Origin: Novosphingobium album (ex Liu et al. 2023)
GTDB taxonomy: Bacteria > Pseudomonadota > Alphaproteobacteria > Sphingomonadales > Sphingomonadaceae
Assembly: GCF_029076845.1 (NCBI RefSeq)
Contig: NZ_JARESE010000041.1
Span: 1 to 64,000, forward strand
Direction: 5' to 3'
DNA: 64,000 nt
Below the pieces are notes generated by a model. It was not told where the DNA came from, ran no database searches, and saw only the letters and a list, made by a program, of their open reading frames with translations. The translations under genes and the position numbers were made by a program. Numbering within the stretch: the first letter of the stretch is position 1; every line of letters starts with the position of its first letter. Positions 33,987 to 43,426 of this stretch are shown here, piece after piece.

Positions 33987-34580
33987 CTACCGCGAGAGCA
34001 GGAACACCGCGTGTTCGGCGCGCAGGTTCGCGGCGGCGGGGCTGCAGCGGGTGTCGCCCGAGAGGAACCAGGCGTCCTCCACCTTGATCCCGCGTTCATC
34101 GACCAGCGCGCGGAAATCGTCGACCGTCAGGTGGTGGATGTTGGGCGTCTCGTACCAGGCCACCGGCAGCAGCCGCGTCACCGGCATCCGCCCGCCCCAC
34201 AGCAGCGAAAGCCGCACGCGCCAGTGCGCGAAGTTGGGAAAGCTGACGAAGGCGTGCCGGCCGATCCGCAGCAGTTCCTCCAGCACCTTGTCGGGCCGCA
34301 TGGTGGTCTGCAAGGTCTGGCTGAGAATGGCGTAGTCCACCGACTGGTCGGGATAGAACGCCAGATCGCGATCGGCATCGCCCTGGATCACCGACAGCCC
34401 GCGCGCCACGCAGGCGCCGACATTGGCCGGATCGATCTCCATGCCGCGCGCGTCGCATCCCTTCTGGTCGCGCAGCGCGGCCAGCAGCGTGCCGTCCCCG
34501 CAGCCCACGTCCAGCACGCGCGCGCCATCGGCCACGTTGGCGGCGATGATCGCAAGATCGGGGCGCAAGGTGGCGGTCAT
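33987..34580 (-). CDS. metW: Methionine biosynthesis protein MetW
   Basis: This 197-residue SAM-methyltransferase-like protein has motif I VLDVGCGDGTLL and the MetW signature AILSQTLQTT followed by FPNFAHWRVR. MetW accompanies MetX and is thought to assist or control the homoserine acyltransferase step. It overlaps the preceding GNAT gene by four bases. It forms the operon metX-GNAT-metW. Confidence 0.93.
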   Translation of the reverse strand: MTATLRPDLAIIAANVADGARVLDVGCGDGTLLAALRDQKGCDARGMEIDPANVGACVARGLSVIQGDADRDLAFYPDQSVDYAILSQTLQTTMRPDKVLEELLRIGRHAFVSFPNFAHWRVRLSLLWGGRMPVTRLLPVAWYETPNIHHLTVDDFRALVDERGIKVEDAWFLSGDTRCSPAAANLRAEHAVFLLSR

Positions 34581-35011
34581 CCCGCGATCGCCTGCAGCGC
34601 GGCGAATTCGGCGGAGAGGCGCTCCATATAGCGGTCGGGCCGCAGCGGCGCGTGAAAGCCGAGCCCGGCATAGACCCCGTGGGCATCGGCGGTGACGAGG
34701 GCGAAGCGGCGCACAGTGGCATAGTCGGGATGGCGCAGGAACCAGTCCACCATGCGCCGGCCGATCCCTTCGCCCCGATGCCCTTCGGCCACCCAGACAT
34801 CGGCCAGCCAGGCGAAGCTGGCCTTGTCGGAAATGAGGCGGGCATAGCCCACCTGGCCATGCTCGCCATGATAGGCGCCCAGATTGTGCGAGCCGGCCAT
34901 CTGCCGCTCCACCGCATCGCGCGCGATGCCTGGCGTCCAGTAGCTGGACGCCAGCCAGCCATGCACGCGCGCACGATCAAGCCGGGCGGGATCGTCGCAA
35001 AGCGCGATCAT
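34577..35011 (-). CDS. GNAT-family N-acetyltransferase
   Basis: The 144-residue protein has the acetyl-CoA loop in [16 protein letters not shown] and the C-terminal GNAT strand region ([19 protein letters not shown]). It is wedged between metX and metW with four-base overlaps on both sides, so it is co-translated with methionine genes. Its substrate is unknown; candidates are an amino acid, a peptide or a toxic intermediate. Confidence 0.88.
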   Translation of the reverse strand: MIALCDDPARLDRARVHGWLASSYWTPGIARDAVERQMAGSHNLGAYHGEHGQVGYARLISDKASFAWLADVWVAEGHRGEGIGRRMVDWFLRHPDYATVRRFALVTADAHGVYAGLGFHAPLRPDRYMERLSAEFAALQAIAG

Positions 35012-36114
35012 CCCAGGAACCCTTCGACCACCCGATCGAGCGCGGGGACATCGAGCAGGAACGAATCGTGCCCGAACGGCGCCGACAGCTCGACGAAGCT
35101 GACCGGCAGTCCCGCGGCATTGAGCGCGTGGACCACATTGCGCGATTCGGCGGTGGGATAGAGCCAGTCGGTATCGAAGCTGACGAGGCAGAAACGCGCC
35201 TTGGTCCGCGCGAAGGCATGGGCCAGCAGGCCGCCATGCTCTTCGGCCAGATCGAAATAATCCATCGCGCGGGTGATGTAGAGATAGGAGTTGGCATCGA
35301 ACCGGCCGGTGAACGAAAGCCCCTGATAGCGCAGGTAGCTTTCCACCTGGAAATCGGCATCGAACCCGAAGGTCTTCTCGGCGCGGTCCTGCAGGCGGCG
35401 GCCGAACTTGTCGGTCAGCCCCGCTTCGGACAAGTAGGTGATATGCGCGGCCATGCGCGCCACCGACAGGCCCTTTTCGGGGCCCTTGCCGTGTTCGTAA
35501 TAGTCGCCGTCGCGCCAGGCGGGATCGGCCATGATCGCTTGCCGGCCGACTTCGTGGAACGCGATGTTCTGCGCCGAATGCCGCGCGGTGGAAGCGATCA
35601 CCATCACCGCCCGCGCGCGCTCGGGGAAGTTCGCCGCCAGGCTGAGCGCCTGCATCCCGCCCATCGAGCCGCCGACCACCGCGTGCAGGCTCTCGATCCC
35701 CAGCGCGTCGAGCAGCGCGACGTGGCCGCGCACCATGTCGCGAATGGTGATGACGGGAAAGCGCATGGCATAAGGCGCGCCATCGGGCGCGAGGCTGGCC
35801 GGGCCGGTCGATCCCATGCAGCTGCCGATCACATTGGCGCAGATCACATGGAACTTGTCGGTATCGATCGGCTTGCCCGGCCCGACCATGCGCGACCACC
35901 AGCCCGGCTTGCCGGTGATCGGGTGCGGGCTGGCGAGATACTGGTCCCCGGTCAGCGCGTGGGTGACGAGGATCGCGTTGTCCTTCGCCGGCGAGAGCGT
36001 GCCGTAAGCCTCATAGGCGATGCGCACCTCCTCAAGCTGCTGGCCGCCATCGAGGACCAGCGGCTGGGGGAGCGTCAGGACCGCGCTCGGCTCGATGATG
36101 GTGGCGCTTGCCAT
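35008..36114 (-). CDS. metX: Homoserine O-acyltransferase MetX
   Basis: This 368-residue alpha/beta-hydrolase-fold enzyme has the nucleophile S150 in [12 protein letters not shown], the oxyanion region [11 protein letters not shown] and C-terminal Asp and His in FDTDWLYP and FGHDSFLLD. It activates homoserine for methionine synthesis. MetX-family enzymes next to metW may use succinyl-CoA instead of acetyl-CoA, so the acyl donor is left open. The start is the ATG at 36114; an upstream in-frame start would add 13 residues not conserved in the family. Confidence 0.92.
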   Translation of the reverse strand: MASATIIEPSAVLTLPQPLVLDGGQQLEEVRIAYEAYGTLSPAKDNAILVTHALTGDQYLASPHPITGKPGWWSRMVGPGKPIDTDKFHVICANVIGSCMGSTGPASLAPDGAPYAMRFPVITIRDMVRGHVALLDALGIESLHAVVGGSMGGMQALSLAANFPERARAVMVIASTARHSAQNIAFHEVGRQAIMADPAWRDGDYYEHGKGPEKGLSVARMAAHITYLSEAGLTDKFGRRLQDRAEKTFGFDADFQVESYLRYQGLSFTGRFDANSYLYITRAMDYFDLAEEHGGLLAHAFARTKARFCLVSFDTDWLYPTAESRNVVHALNAAGLPVSFVELSAPFGHDSFLLDVPALDRVVEGFLG

Positions 36115-36214
36115 GGTGACCCGGCAATTGGGGTTCGCCCCGGCCCCTGTCAATCACAGGCTGTCAATCGAAGGCTGTCATTTGCGGGGCCGCTTCGCTA
36201 AAGGCCGCACCGTC

Positions 36215-37333
36215 ATGACCAAGACCATAGCCTCCACCATCGTCCCGCAGCCCAAGCCGTGGATCGAGGCGATCCATGCCTATGTGCCCGGCAAGGCGAC
36301 GGGCAAGGACGGGCGCCCGCTGATCAAGCTTTCGGCCAACGAGAATCCGCTGGGCACCAGCGAACTGGCGCTGGCCGCGCGCGCCCGGGCGCCCCTGCCC
36401 TCGCTCTATCCCGATCCCGACAGCAAGGCGCTGCGCGCCGCGATCGGCGCGCGCCACGGCATCGATCCGGCGCGCGTGGTGATGGGCACCGGATCGGACG
36501 AGCTGCTCAACCTCGCCGCGCAAGGCTATGCCGGGCCGGGCGACGAGGTGATCTACGTGCGCTATGGCTTTTCGGTCTACGACATCGCCGCGCGACGCTG
36601 CGGCGCGACGCCGGTGGTTGCCCCCGATGCCGATTACGGCACCGATGTGGACGCGCTGCTCGCGCTGGTGACGGACCGGACGCGCGTGGTGTTCATCGCC
36701 AATCCCAACAATCCCACGGGCAGCTACCTGCCCCGTGGCGAGATCGCGCGGCTGCACGCCGCCCTGCCCGCCGATGTCCTGCTGGTGATCGACCAGGCCT
36801 ATGGCGAATACCTCGCGCCCGAGGACGAAGACGGCGCCATGGCGCTGGCCCTGGCGCACGAAAACGTGCTGGTGACGCGCACCTTCTCCAAGATCTTCGG
36901 CCTGGCCGGAGAGCGGATCGGCTGGGGCACTGGCGCGCCGGGCCTGATCGCGACGCTCAACCGCATCCGCGGGCCGTTCAACGTCTCGGGCACCGGGCAG
37001 GCGATGGCGCTGGCCGCGCTGGGCGACGCCGATTTCGTCGAGCGCAGCCGGCTGCACAACCGCGACGAACGTGCCCGCTTCGTCGCCGCGATCGCCGCGC
37101 TGGGCAATCACGGGTTGCGCGCCCTGCCGAGCGAAGCCAATTTCGTCCTCATCCTGTTCGAAGGCGCGCTGAGCGCCGAGGCGGCATACGAGGGACTGGC
37201 CGAGCGCGGCTATATCGTGCGCTGGCTGCCCGGACAGGGCCTGCCGCAAGCCTTGCGCATCACCATCGGCCACGCGCGCGACATGGACGCCATCGCCGCC
37301 GCGCTGCGCGACATGGCGCAAGCGGCGCGCTGA
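36215..37333 (+). CDS. hisC: Histidinol-phosphate aminotransferase
   Basis: The 372-residue fold-type I PLP enzyme has ANENPLG near the start, the PNNPTG motif, the cofactor lysine K226 in [18 protein letters not shown] and the C-terminal arginine in [11 protein letters not shown]. HisC converts imidazole-acetol phosphate to histidinol phosphate, and in many bacteria also serves tyrosine/phenylalanine synthesis. It overlaps tyrA by one base, which supports the aromatic role here. Confidence 0.92.
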   Translation: MTKTIASTIVPQPKPWIEAIHAYVPGKATGKDGRPLIKLSANENPLGTSELALAARARAPLPSLYPDPDSKALRAAIGARHGIDPARVVMGTGSDELLNLAAQGYAGPGDEVIYVRYGFSVYDIAARRCGATPVVAPDADYGTDVDALLALVTDRTRVVFIANPNNPTGSYLPRGEIARLHAALPADVLLVIDQAYGEYLAPEDEDGAMALALAHENVLVTRTFSKIFGLAGERIGWGTGAPGLIATLNRIRGPFNVSGTGQAMALAALGDADFVERSRLHNRDERARFVAAIAALGNHGLRALPSEANFVLILFEGALSAEAAYEGLAERGYIVRWLPGQGLPQALRITIGHARDMDAIAAALRDMAQAAR

Positions 37334-38244
37334 TGTTCGCGCGCGTCGCGATCATCGGGCTGGGGCTCGAAGGCGGCTCGATCGGCCTGGCGGTGCGCGC
37401 CTACCTGCCCGGCACCACCACCACCGGCTATGACATCAACCCCGCCACGCGCGAACGCGCCGCCGAGCGCGGGCTGGTGGACCGGGTCTGCCCCACCGCG
37501 ATCGAGGCGGTGCGCGAGGCGGACCTGGTGATCTTCTGCGTGCCGCCCGGCGCGATGGGCCAGGCGGCCGCGGAAATCGCCGCAGTGCTGCCGCCCGATT
37601 GCCTGGTCAGCGATGTCGGCTCGTCCAAGCAGGCGATCGCCCGGGCGCTCAGCGAAGCGCTGCCCAACCACACGGTGATCCCGGCACACCCCGTCGCCGG
37701 CACCGAGAATTCGGGGCCCGACGCGGGCTTCGCGCACCTGTTCCGCAACCGCTGGTGCATCGTCACCCCGCCGCAGCACACCAACCTGCTCAAGCTCACC
37801 GAACTGGTCGCCTTCTGGGAAGCGCTGGGTGCCAATGTCGAGATCATGGATGCCGAGCATCACGATCTGGTGCTGGCGGTGACAAGCCACTTGCCGCACC
37901 TGATCGCCTATACCATCGTCGGCACCGCATCGGATCTTGAGGACGTGACCCAGAGCGAGGTCATCAAGTATTCGGCCGGCGGCTTTCGCGATTTCACCCG
38001 CATCGCCGCTTCCGACCCGACGATGTGGCGCGACGTCTTCCTGTCGAACCGCGACGCGGTGCTGACCATGCTGCAACGCTTCACCGAGGACCTGACCGCG
38101 CTCCAGCGCTCGATCCGGGTGGGCGATGGTGACGCACTCTTTTCACATTTCGCGCGCACGCGGGCGATCAGGCGTTCGATCATCGAGGAAGGGCAGGACG
38201 ACAGCCGACCCGATTTCGGGCGCGGCGACCACGAAAAATCCTGA
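37333..38244 (+). CDS. tyrA: Prephenate/arogenate dehydrogenase
   Basis: The 303-residue protein has an N-terminal NAD(P) site (VAIIGLGLEGGSIGLAV), the catalytic His region HPVAGTENSGP, and the helical C-terminal dimerisation domain (LAVTSHLPHLIAYTIVG, GGFRDFTRIAASDP). It has no fused chorismate mutase or ACT domain. It follows hisC with a one-base overlap (TGATG), so the last tyrosine-pathway steps are coupled. Confidence 0.93.
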   Translation: MFARVAIIGLGLEGGSIGLAVRAYLPGTTTTGYDINPATRERAAERGLVDRVCPTAIEAVREADLVIFCVPPGAMGQAAAEIAAVLPPDCLVSDVGSSKQAIARALSEALPNHTVIPAHPVAGTENSGPDAGFAHLFRNRWCIVTPPQHTNLLKLTELVAFWEALGANVEIMDAEHHDLVLAVTSHLPHLIAYTIVGTASDLEDVTQSEVIKYSAGGFRDFTRIAASDPTMWRDVFLSNRDAVLTMLQRFTEDLTALQRSIRVGDGDALFSHFARTRAIRRSIIEEGQDDSRPDFGRGDHEKS

Positions 38245-38316
38245 CCTCTTCGGGAGCTTTCGCACGCGCCACGACTTGTCGAGGCAAGATCCACGCTTCG
38301 GGACGCAGAGCCGCAC

Positions 38317-39093
38317 ATGAAGATCAAGATCAGGACCGAGCTCGACTACGACTGCCCCAACCCCACCGACCTGCTGCTCCAGATCGAAGCGGCGATCATC
38401 CCCGAACAGCGCGTGCTGGCGGCGCATATCGACTTGCCGCAAGCCCAGCATTTCGCGCGCGTCCCGGGGCATGACGCGATCGGCGATCGCATCTGGCTGC
38501 GCTTTCAGGGCAATCTCAAGGTGGTCTACACCGGCGAGGTGGAGATCGATCGGCTGGATGCCGATATCAGCCAGCTCGCGGCCGTGCCGCCCCACTTCCT
38601 GCCGGGCGAGACGGTGCAATACCTGCTGCCTTCGCGCTATTGCCCTTCGGACCATTTCCTGATGCTGGTGGAGGCCGAATTCGGCCATCTGGCCGGCGGC
38701 GCCCGCATCGCCGCCATGCGCGACTGGATTTACCAGCACGTCGTCTATGCCAGCGGCAGCAGCAATGCCTTCACCGGGGCGATGGAGACATTCGTGGACC
38801 GCCACGGCGTGTGCCGCGATTTCGCGCACCTGATGATCACCATGGCCCGGGCCAGCGCGATCCCGGCGCGCTTCGCCAGCGTCTATGGCATCGGCGTGGA
38901 GCCGCAGGATTTCCACGCGGTGGCCGAAGTGTTCCTCGACAACGTGTGGTACGTCGTCGATGCCACCGGCATGTCCTCGTCCGGCCGCATAGCCAAGATC
39001 GGCATCGGCCGCGACGCGGCGGACGTCTCGTTCCTGACCAGCTACGGCACGGTGATCATGAACAGCCAGATAGTGGAAGTGACGGAAGCCTGA
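38317..39093 (+). CDS. Transglutaminase-like cysteine-protease-fold protein
   Basis: The 258-residue protein has the transglutaminase-core triad in order: Cys in HGVCRDFAHLMITMARA, His in VGVEPQDFHAVAEVFL-like sequence and Asp in WYVVDATGMSS. An N-terminal beta-rich domain precedes it, as in the bacterial transglutaminase-like family. The substrate is unknown. No signal peptide is seen, so it is probably cytoplasmic. It is a single gene, converging with plsC. Confidence 0.85.
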   Translation: MKIKIRTELDYDCPNPTDLLLQIEAAIIPEQRVLAAHIDLPQAQHFARVPGHDAIGDRIWLRFQGNLKVVYTGEVEIDRLDADISQLAAVPPHFLPGETVQYLLPSRYCPSDHFLMLVEAEFGHLAGGARIAAMRDWIYQHVVYASGSSNAFTGAMETFVDRHGVCRDFAHLMITMARASAIPARFASVYGIGVEPQDFHAVAEVFLDNVWYVVDATGMSSSGRIAKIGIGRDAADVSFLTSYGTVIMNSQIVEVTEA

Positions 39094-39178
39094 AGGCTGG
39101 CGCAGGCGCGATCGCGCTCCATGGCCATGTCTCCACCCGCCCCCTCGCTCCGGCGGTGCCACGGATACCGAGCCGGGC

Positions 39179-39874
39179 TCAGCCGTTCAGCGCGTTGATC
39201 GCGTCCAGCACCCTTGCCTCGATCTCCTCGCGCGGCAGGCCCGGCGCGATCGTTTCGCCCACGCGGTACGTGATCGTGCCCGGCCGCTTCCATCGCCGGT
39301 GATACAGCGGCCCGCTATCGACCGCGATCGGCACCACCGGCAGGCCGATCAGCTTGTAAAGCCCGGCAAAGCCCGATTGCAGCGGCGCGCGTTGCCCGTG
39401 GGGCACGCGGGTGCCTTCGGGAAAGATCACCAGCGGGCGCCCTTGCGCCGAATAGACCCGCGCCGCCGCGATCATCGCGCGCAGCGCCTTCGCGCCTTCC
39501 TCCCGCTCAACCACGACGACGCCATAGGTCCGGGCGGCCCGGCCCCACAGCGGGATGCGCACCAGTTCCACCTTGGGAAAGGCCGCCGGCCGATGCATCA
39601 GCACCGGCGTGTCGATCGCCTCGAAGAAGCTCTCGTGCTTGACCGCGACCAGCACGGGCCCTTGCGGCATCGTCCCTTCGACCGCCACGCGGATGCCCAG
39701 CAGCCGCTCCACGCACCAGCGGTGATAGCGCGCCCAGCTATCGACCACGCGAGCGAACGGCTCGGGCCCGATCACGCCGGCCGCGAAGGCCGCCGCCACG
39801 AAGCCCAGCGTGCCGCCATAGAAGGCAAGGTAAAACGCCAGGCTGCGCGCGATATCCCCCGAACGCACCGGCAT
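39179..39874 (-). CDS. 1-acyl-sn-glycerol-3-phosphate acyltransferase (PlsC family)
   Basis: The 231-residue membrane-associated protein has the acyltransferase motifs KHESFFEAID (an H-x4-E variant of the usual H-x4-D) and FPEGTR, with an N-terminal hydrophobic segment. It makes phosphatidic acid or a related lipid. It is the last gene of ftsE-ftsX-ydcF-plsC and overlaps ydcF by one base at the ATG at 39874. An ATG four codons upstream is an alternative start. Confidence 0.88.
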   Translation of the reverse strand: MPVRSGDIARSLAFYLAFYGGTLGFVAAAFAAGVIGPEPFARVVDSWARYHRWCVERLLGIRVAVEGTMPQGPVLVAVKHESFFEAIDTPVLMHRPAAFPKVELVRIPLWGRAARTYGVVVVEREEGAKALRAMIAAARVYSAQGRPLVIFPEGTRVPHGQRAPLQSGFAGLYKLIGLPVVPIAVDSGPLYHRRWKRPGTITYRVGETIAPGLPREEIEARVLDAINALNG

Positions 39875-40404
39875 CAGCGCTTCCACAGGCCCACAAGGTA
39901 GCTCGCGAGGAACTTGTGGTATTCCAGGAACAGGCTGCGCAGCGTGGGGCGCGATGGCACCGCATCGCGCAGCAGCGTTACGCCGGGCGGCAGCTCGCGC
40001 CCCAGTTCCAGCGAGGCGCGGCGCATGTGCCAGTCGGACGTGACCAGCCGCACCGTCCTGGCCTTGCGCGCACCGATCCAGCGTGCCGCCTCCACCGCGT
40101 TGGACCGCGTGTCGTAAGCGTCATAGCCCAGCGTGACGCAGCAGGCCATGAGCCGGGCCGGCACGTTGTATTCCGCCGCGAATTCCCTGGCCCGGACCTC
40201 GCGGTCCACGCCCGAGACGAGCAGCCGGGGCGCCAGCCCCTTGCGCAGCAGCCCCAGTGCGTGATCAATGCGTCCGCCGCTGCCCGTCAGCACGACGATG
40301 GCATCGCTGCGCGTGCCGTCGGCCGGCCCGGGCAGGACGATGGCGAAGGCCAGGAAGCCGAGAATCCAGATCAGGAACAGCGTGGCGGCGATGCGGCGGT
40401 ACAT
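39874..40404 (-). CDS. YdcF-family (DUF218) membrane protein
   Basis: The 176-residue protein has one N-terminal transmembrane segment (about 5-25) and the DUF218 domain: SDAIVVLTGSGGRIDHALGL, then TRSNAVEAARWIG and VTSDWHMRRAS. Family members are linked to envelope and peptidoglycan or undecaprenyl metabolism. It sits ten bases after ftsX and overlaps plsC, in an operon of envelope genes. Confidence 0.88.
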   Translation of the reverse strand: MYRRIAATLFLIWILGFLAFAIVLPGPADGTRSDAIVVLTGSGGRIDHALGLLRKGLAPRLLVSGVDREVRAREFAAEYNVPARLMACCVTLGYDAYDTRSNAVEAARWIGARKARTVRLVTSDWHMRRASLELGRELPPGVTLLRDAVPSRPTLRSLFLEYHKFLASYLVGLWKR

Positions 40405-40414
40405 GGGCCGTGGC

Positions 40415-41383
40415 TTACAGCATCTTGCGCAGCGCGCGCACCACCGTCAGGCGCGCGGTGATCATCGCCAGCAGCGTGGAAAGCACCGGAACCAGCGCGA
40501 GCAGGACCCAGTCGCCCGGCCCCAGCGCGCCGTTATCGACCATGCCCGCCCCCAGCCCGGCAAAGCGGCGGCCCAGGAACAGGATCACCACCACCGCGAG
40601 CACCAGCCCGACAAGGCCGCCCGCCATCGCGTCGATCGCGATCGAACGCTGGAACACGCGCGCGATCTGCGCGTCGGTGCCGCCCAGCAAGTGGACGATC
40701 TCGATCGTATCGCGATTGGTGCCCAGCGCGGTGCGCGCGGCCAGCAGCACCGCCGCCGCCAGCGCCGCCGCCAGCAGCGCCACCAGCGCGATCGCCAGCC
40801 ATTGCAGCGAGACGATCGCGTCGAACACCGGGCGCAGCCAGTTCGACTGGGCATCGACTCGCGCGGAAGGCGCGACCTTGGCCAGCCGCGCCTGCACCGC
40901 CGCCAGTCGCGCGCGCGTGGCTGGGCCATCGAAACGCACGTCGATCAGCGCGGGCACCGGCACGGCCGAGCCCACCGCGCTTTCCAGCCCGTCGCCCAGC
41001 CACGGCTCGATCAACGCGTCCACTTCCTCATCGGGTACCAGCCGCAGCGTAACCACGCCGGGCATGTCCCGAAGCGCGTCCAGCGCAGCCCGCGCCTCGG
41101 CCTTGCGCACTTCGGCGCGCGCCTCGACGATCTGGACGGTGACGCCGCCTTCCAGCTCGGCCCGCGCCGCCACCACCGCGTTGCCGAGCGACAGGCCGCC
41201 CGCCAGCGCGATGACGGTCAGCGCCACCATGATCGCGATGACCCACGGCATCGGCCCGGAAAGCCGGGTCTGCGGCACCAGATCGGTATCGCTGCCGACG
41301 AACAGCCGGCGCGCGCGCGACAGCGACGGGCCCGATCCGGCCCGCGCCGCGCGGTTCTGCCCGGAACGGGTCGCGCCGATCAC
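40415..41383 (-). CDS. ftsX: Cell-division ABC-type permease FtsX
   Basis: The 322-residue protein has four predicted membrane segments (about 46-66, 197-220, 246-270, 288-310) with an extracytoplasmic loop between the first two, and the conserved cytoplasmic stretch EIVHLLGGTDAQIARVF. FtsEX controls septal peptidoglycan hydrolases during division. It overlaps ftsE by four bases. The cytoplasmic N-terminus is long and basic. Confidence 0.93.
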   Translation of the reverse strand: MIGATRSGQNRAARAGSGPSLSRARRLFVGSDTDLVPQTRLSGPMPWVIAIMVALTVIALAGGLSLGNAVVAARAELEGGVTVQIVEARAEVRKAEARAALDALRDMPGVVTLRLVPDEEVDALIEPWLGDGLESAVGSAVPVPALIDVRFDGPATRARLAAVQARLAKVAPSARVDAQSNWLRPVFDAIVSLQWLAIALVALLAAALAAAVLLAARTALGTNRDTIEIVHLLGGTDAQIARVFQRSIAIDAMAGGLVGLVLAVVVILFLGRRFAGLGAGMVDNGALGPGDWVLLALVPVLSTLLAMITARLTVVRALRKML

Positions 41384-42105
41384 GGCGTGGCCCTGCGCGG
41401 CGGATAGCGCAGCGCGCCGGTGGGATCGGACAGCCGCCCCTTGTCGAGCCGCATGATCAGCGAATCCGGCACTTTCTGCAGCAAGTGGACATCGTGGGTG
41501 GCCACCACGATCGTGGTGCCCTGGCGATTGAGCGCTTCGAACAGCCGCAGCAGCTTCACCGCCATTTCGGGATCGACGTTGCCGGTCGGCTCATCGGCCA
41601 CCAGCATCTCGGGCCGGCCGATCAGCGCGCGCGCAATGGCGACGCGCTGCTGCTCGCCACCCGAAAGCGTCGCGGGCCGCGCGTCGAGCCGGCCGGCAAG
41701 CCCCACCCATTCCAGGATATCGGCCACCGGCTTTTCCAGATCACGCTCGGCAATGCCCGAAACCCTGAGCGGCAGGGCCACGTTGTCGAACGCCGACAAG
41801 TGGGGCACCAGCCGGAAATCCTGGAACACCACGCCAATCCGCCGCCGCAGCGCCGGCAGCCGGCTGCGCGGCAGGGTGATCGCATCGGCGCCGAACATGC
41901 GGATCATCCCCCGCGAGGGGCGCTGCGCGAGGTACAGCAGCTTGAGCAGCGAAGTCTTGCCCGCGCCGCTCGCGCCGGTGAGGAAATAGAAATTGCCGGG
42001 GTAAAGCGTGAACGACAGATCGCTCAGCACTTCGCGATCGGTGCCATACCGCAGGCCGACGTTGTCGAAGTGAATGATTTCCCCGTCGGCGTTCAGACTC
42101 ATCAA
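41380..42105 (-). CDS. ftsE: Cell-division ATP-binding protein FtsE
   Basis: The 241-residue ABC ATPase has Walker [12 protein letters not shown] (residues 44-54), the signature [15 protein letters not shown] and Walker [13 protein letters not shown]. It pairs with FtsX to drive septal wall hydrolysis. It is the first gene of the minus-strand operon and is divergent from the zinc-ribbon gene at 42243, with about 137 bp between them holding both promoters. Confidence 0.94.
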   Translation of the reverse strand: MMSLNADGEIIHFDNVGLRYGTDREVLSDLSFTLYPGNFYFLTGASGAGKTSLLKLLYLAQRPSRGMIRMFGADAITLPRSRLPALRRRIGVVFQDFRLVPHLSAFDNVALPLRVSGIAERDLEKPVADILEWVGLAGRLDARPATLSGGEQQRVAIARALIGRPEMLVADEPTGNVDPEMAVKLLRLFEALNRQGTTIVVATHDVHLLQKVPDSLIMRLDKGRLSDPTGALRYPPRRATP

Positions 42106-42242
42106 TCTTTCTTTATGTGGCCTCTATTTGACCCGTGCAGGCCTATAGCCGTCAATGAATGTGGAAAAAAGGGCATAGGGCGCTCATCCCCAATCCCGAA
42201 CGCTTGTCGCTAAGCCGGCAGTCATGCTTTACGGAAAGTGTC

Positions 42243-43091
42243 ATGATTATCGCCTGCCCTGCCTGTTCAACGCGTTACGCCGTCCCGGACAGCGCGATCG
42301 GGATCGACGGGCGGACAGTGCGATGCGCCAAGTGCCGCCATAGCTGGTTTCAGGAAGGGCCCGAATACGCCGCCGAGCCCGGCGAGTTGCCGCGGGACCG
42401 GGCCGCCGCCGCGCCGGAACCGGCCGTGCCGCCCGCTCCGCCCCCTCCCCGCGCGGCGCCGCCGCCACCCTCGCCTCCGCCTTCGCCTCCGGTCGCGCCG
42501 CCGCCCGAGCCCGAAGCGGAACCCGGCTTCAGCGAGCCGCCGGTCGCCTCCCGCTTCGAACGGGTGGCCCCGCCGCCGGTCTATGACGATACCGAATCGG
42601 TCGCCTATGCGGACGAAGGCCCGTCCAGCTTCGATTACGCGCCACCGTTCCGTCCGCGCCGCAACTGGTCGCGCCTGGGCACTTACGCGGCGGTGGTCTT
42701 CGCCGTGGTCGCGCTGGGGCTGGCCGCCGCGATCGGCTGGGGCGGCATTCCCGCCTGGCTGCCGATCCCGCTGCCCCACGCCACTTTCGCCGAAGCGCAG
42801 ACGGACCTGCAGCTCGATTTCCCGCCCAACCGGCAGGATCGCCGCACGCTGCCCAACGGCACCGAATTCTTCGGCGCCAGCGGCACGATCAGCAATATCG
42901 GGCGCGAGACGCGCAACGTGCCCACGATCCTGATCGTGCTGCGCGATGCGCGTGACCGGATCGTCTACAGCTGGGAAGTGGTCCCGCCCAAGCGCCAGTT
43001 GAGGCCCGGCGAATCGATCACCATCAACGAAGCCGTCACCGACGTGCCCAAGTCCGCGACCGCTGCCGAAATCGGCTGGAAGCCGGGCTGA
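42243..43091 (+). CDS. MJ0042 zinc-ribbon membrane protein with DUF3426-like C-terminus
   Basis: The 282-residue protein begins with a C-x2-C/C-x2-C zinc ribbon (C5, C8, C28, C31; MIIACPACSTRYAVPDSAIG), followed by a very Pro-rich linker, one transmembrane segment (about 170-190) and an extracytoplasmic C-terminal beta domain. This is the standard alphaproteobacterial architecture of unknown function. The start is the ATG at 42243, directly before the zinc motif. Confidence 0.85.
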   Translation: MIIACPACSTRYAVPDSAIGIDGRTVRCAKCRHSWFQEGPEYAAEPGELPRDRAAAAPEPAVPPAPPPPRAAPPPPSPPPSPPVAPPPEPEAEPGFSEPPVASRFERVAPPPVYDDTESVAYADEGPSSFDYAPPFRPRRNWSRLGTYAAVVFAVVALGLAAAIGWGGIPAWLPIPLPHATFAEAQTDLQLDFPPNRQDRRTLPNGTEFFGASGTISNIGRETRNVPTILIVLRDARDRIVYSWEVVPPKRQLRPGESITINEAVTDVPKSATAAEIGWKPG

Positions 43092-43221
43092 CGCACCGCC
43101 TTCGCGCCACGCCGGGCAAATTCCGCGCAATGCCGGATGACCGCTTGCAGCCCCCCGAACCCTTTGCTAAGGGCCCCCTCCTGCCACGGGACCGAGGGCT
43201 TGCTCCGATCCCGTTGATTTA

Positions 43222-43308
43222 GCGGTCGTGGCGGAATTGGTAGACGCGCAACGTTGAGGTCGTTGTGGGCGAAAGCCCGTGGAAGTTCGAGTCTTCTCGA
43301 CCGCACCA
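43222..43308 (+). tRNA. tRNA-Leu(GAG)
   Basis: This 87-nt class II tRNA has acceptor stem GCGGTCG/CGACCGC, D-loop GGAATTGGTAGACGC, anticodon stem CAACG/CGTTG with loop TTGAGGT (anticodon GAG), a long variable arm (GGGCGAAAGCCC) and an encoded CCA end. It is unrelated in its 3' half to the ICE-associated tRNA-Leu(CAG), so it is not a second attachment site. Confidence 0.95.
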
Positions 43309-43426
43309 GGCAATTTTCGAAAGATCGTGAATTTCGCCTTCGGGCGACTGCCCCCTGCGCGCGCTGGTGCCTGCCGTCGAGTTCCCTTAATCTGCGGGAC
43401 CGGCTTGGCAAGGATGGCGTGAAACC

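Noticed and set aside
43222..43308. Second tRNA-Leu as a possible other end of the ICE
   Set aside because: Its 3' half differs from the tRNA-Leu(CAG) 3' end, the genes between the two tRNAs are ordinary chromosomal ones, and no integrase is near it.
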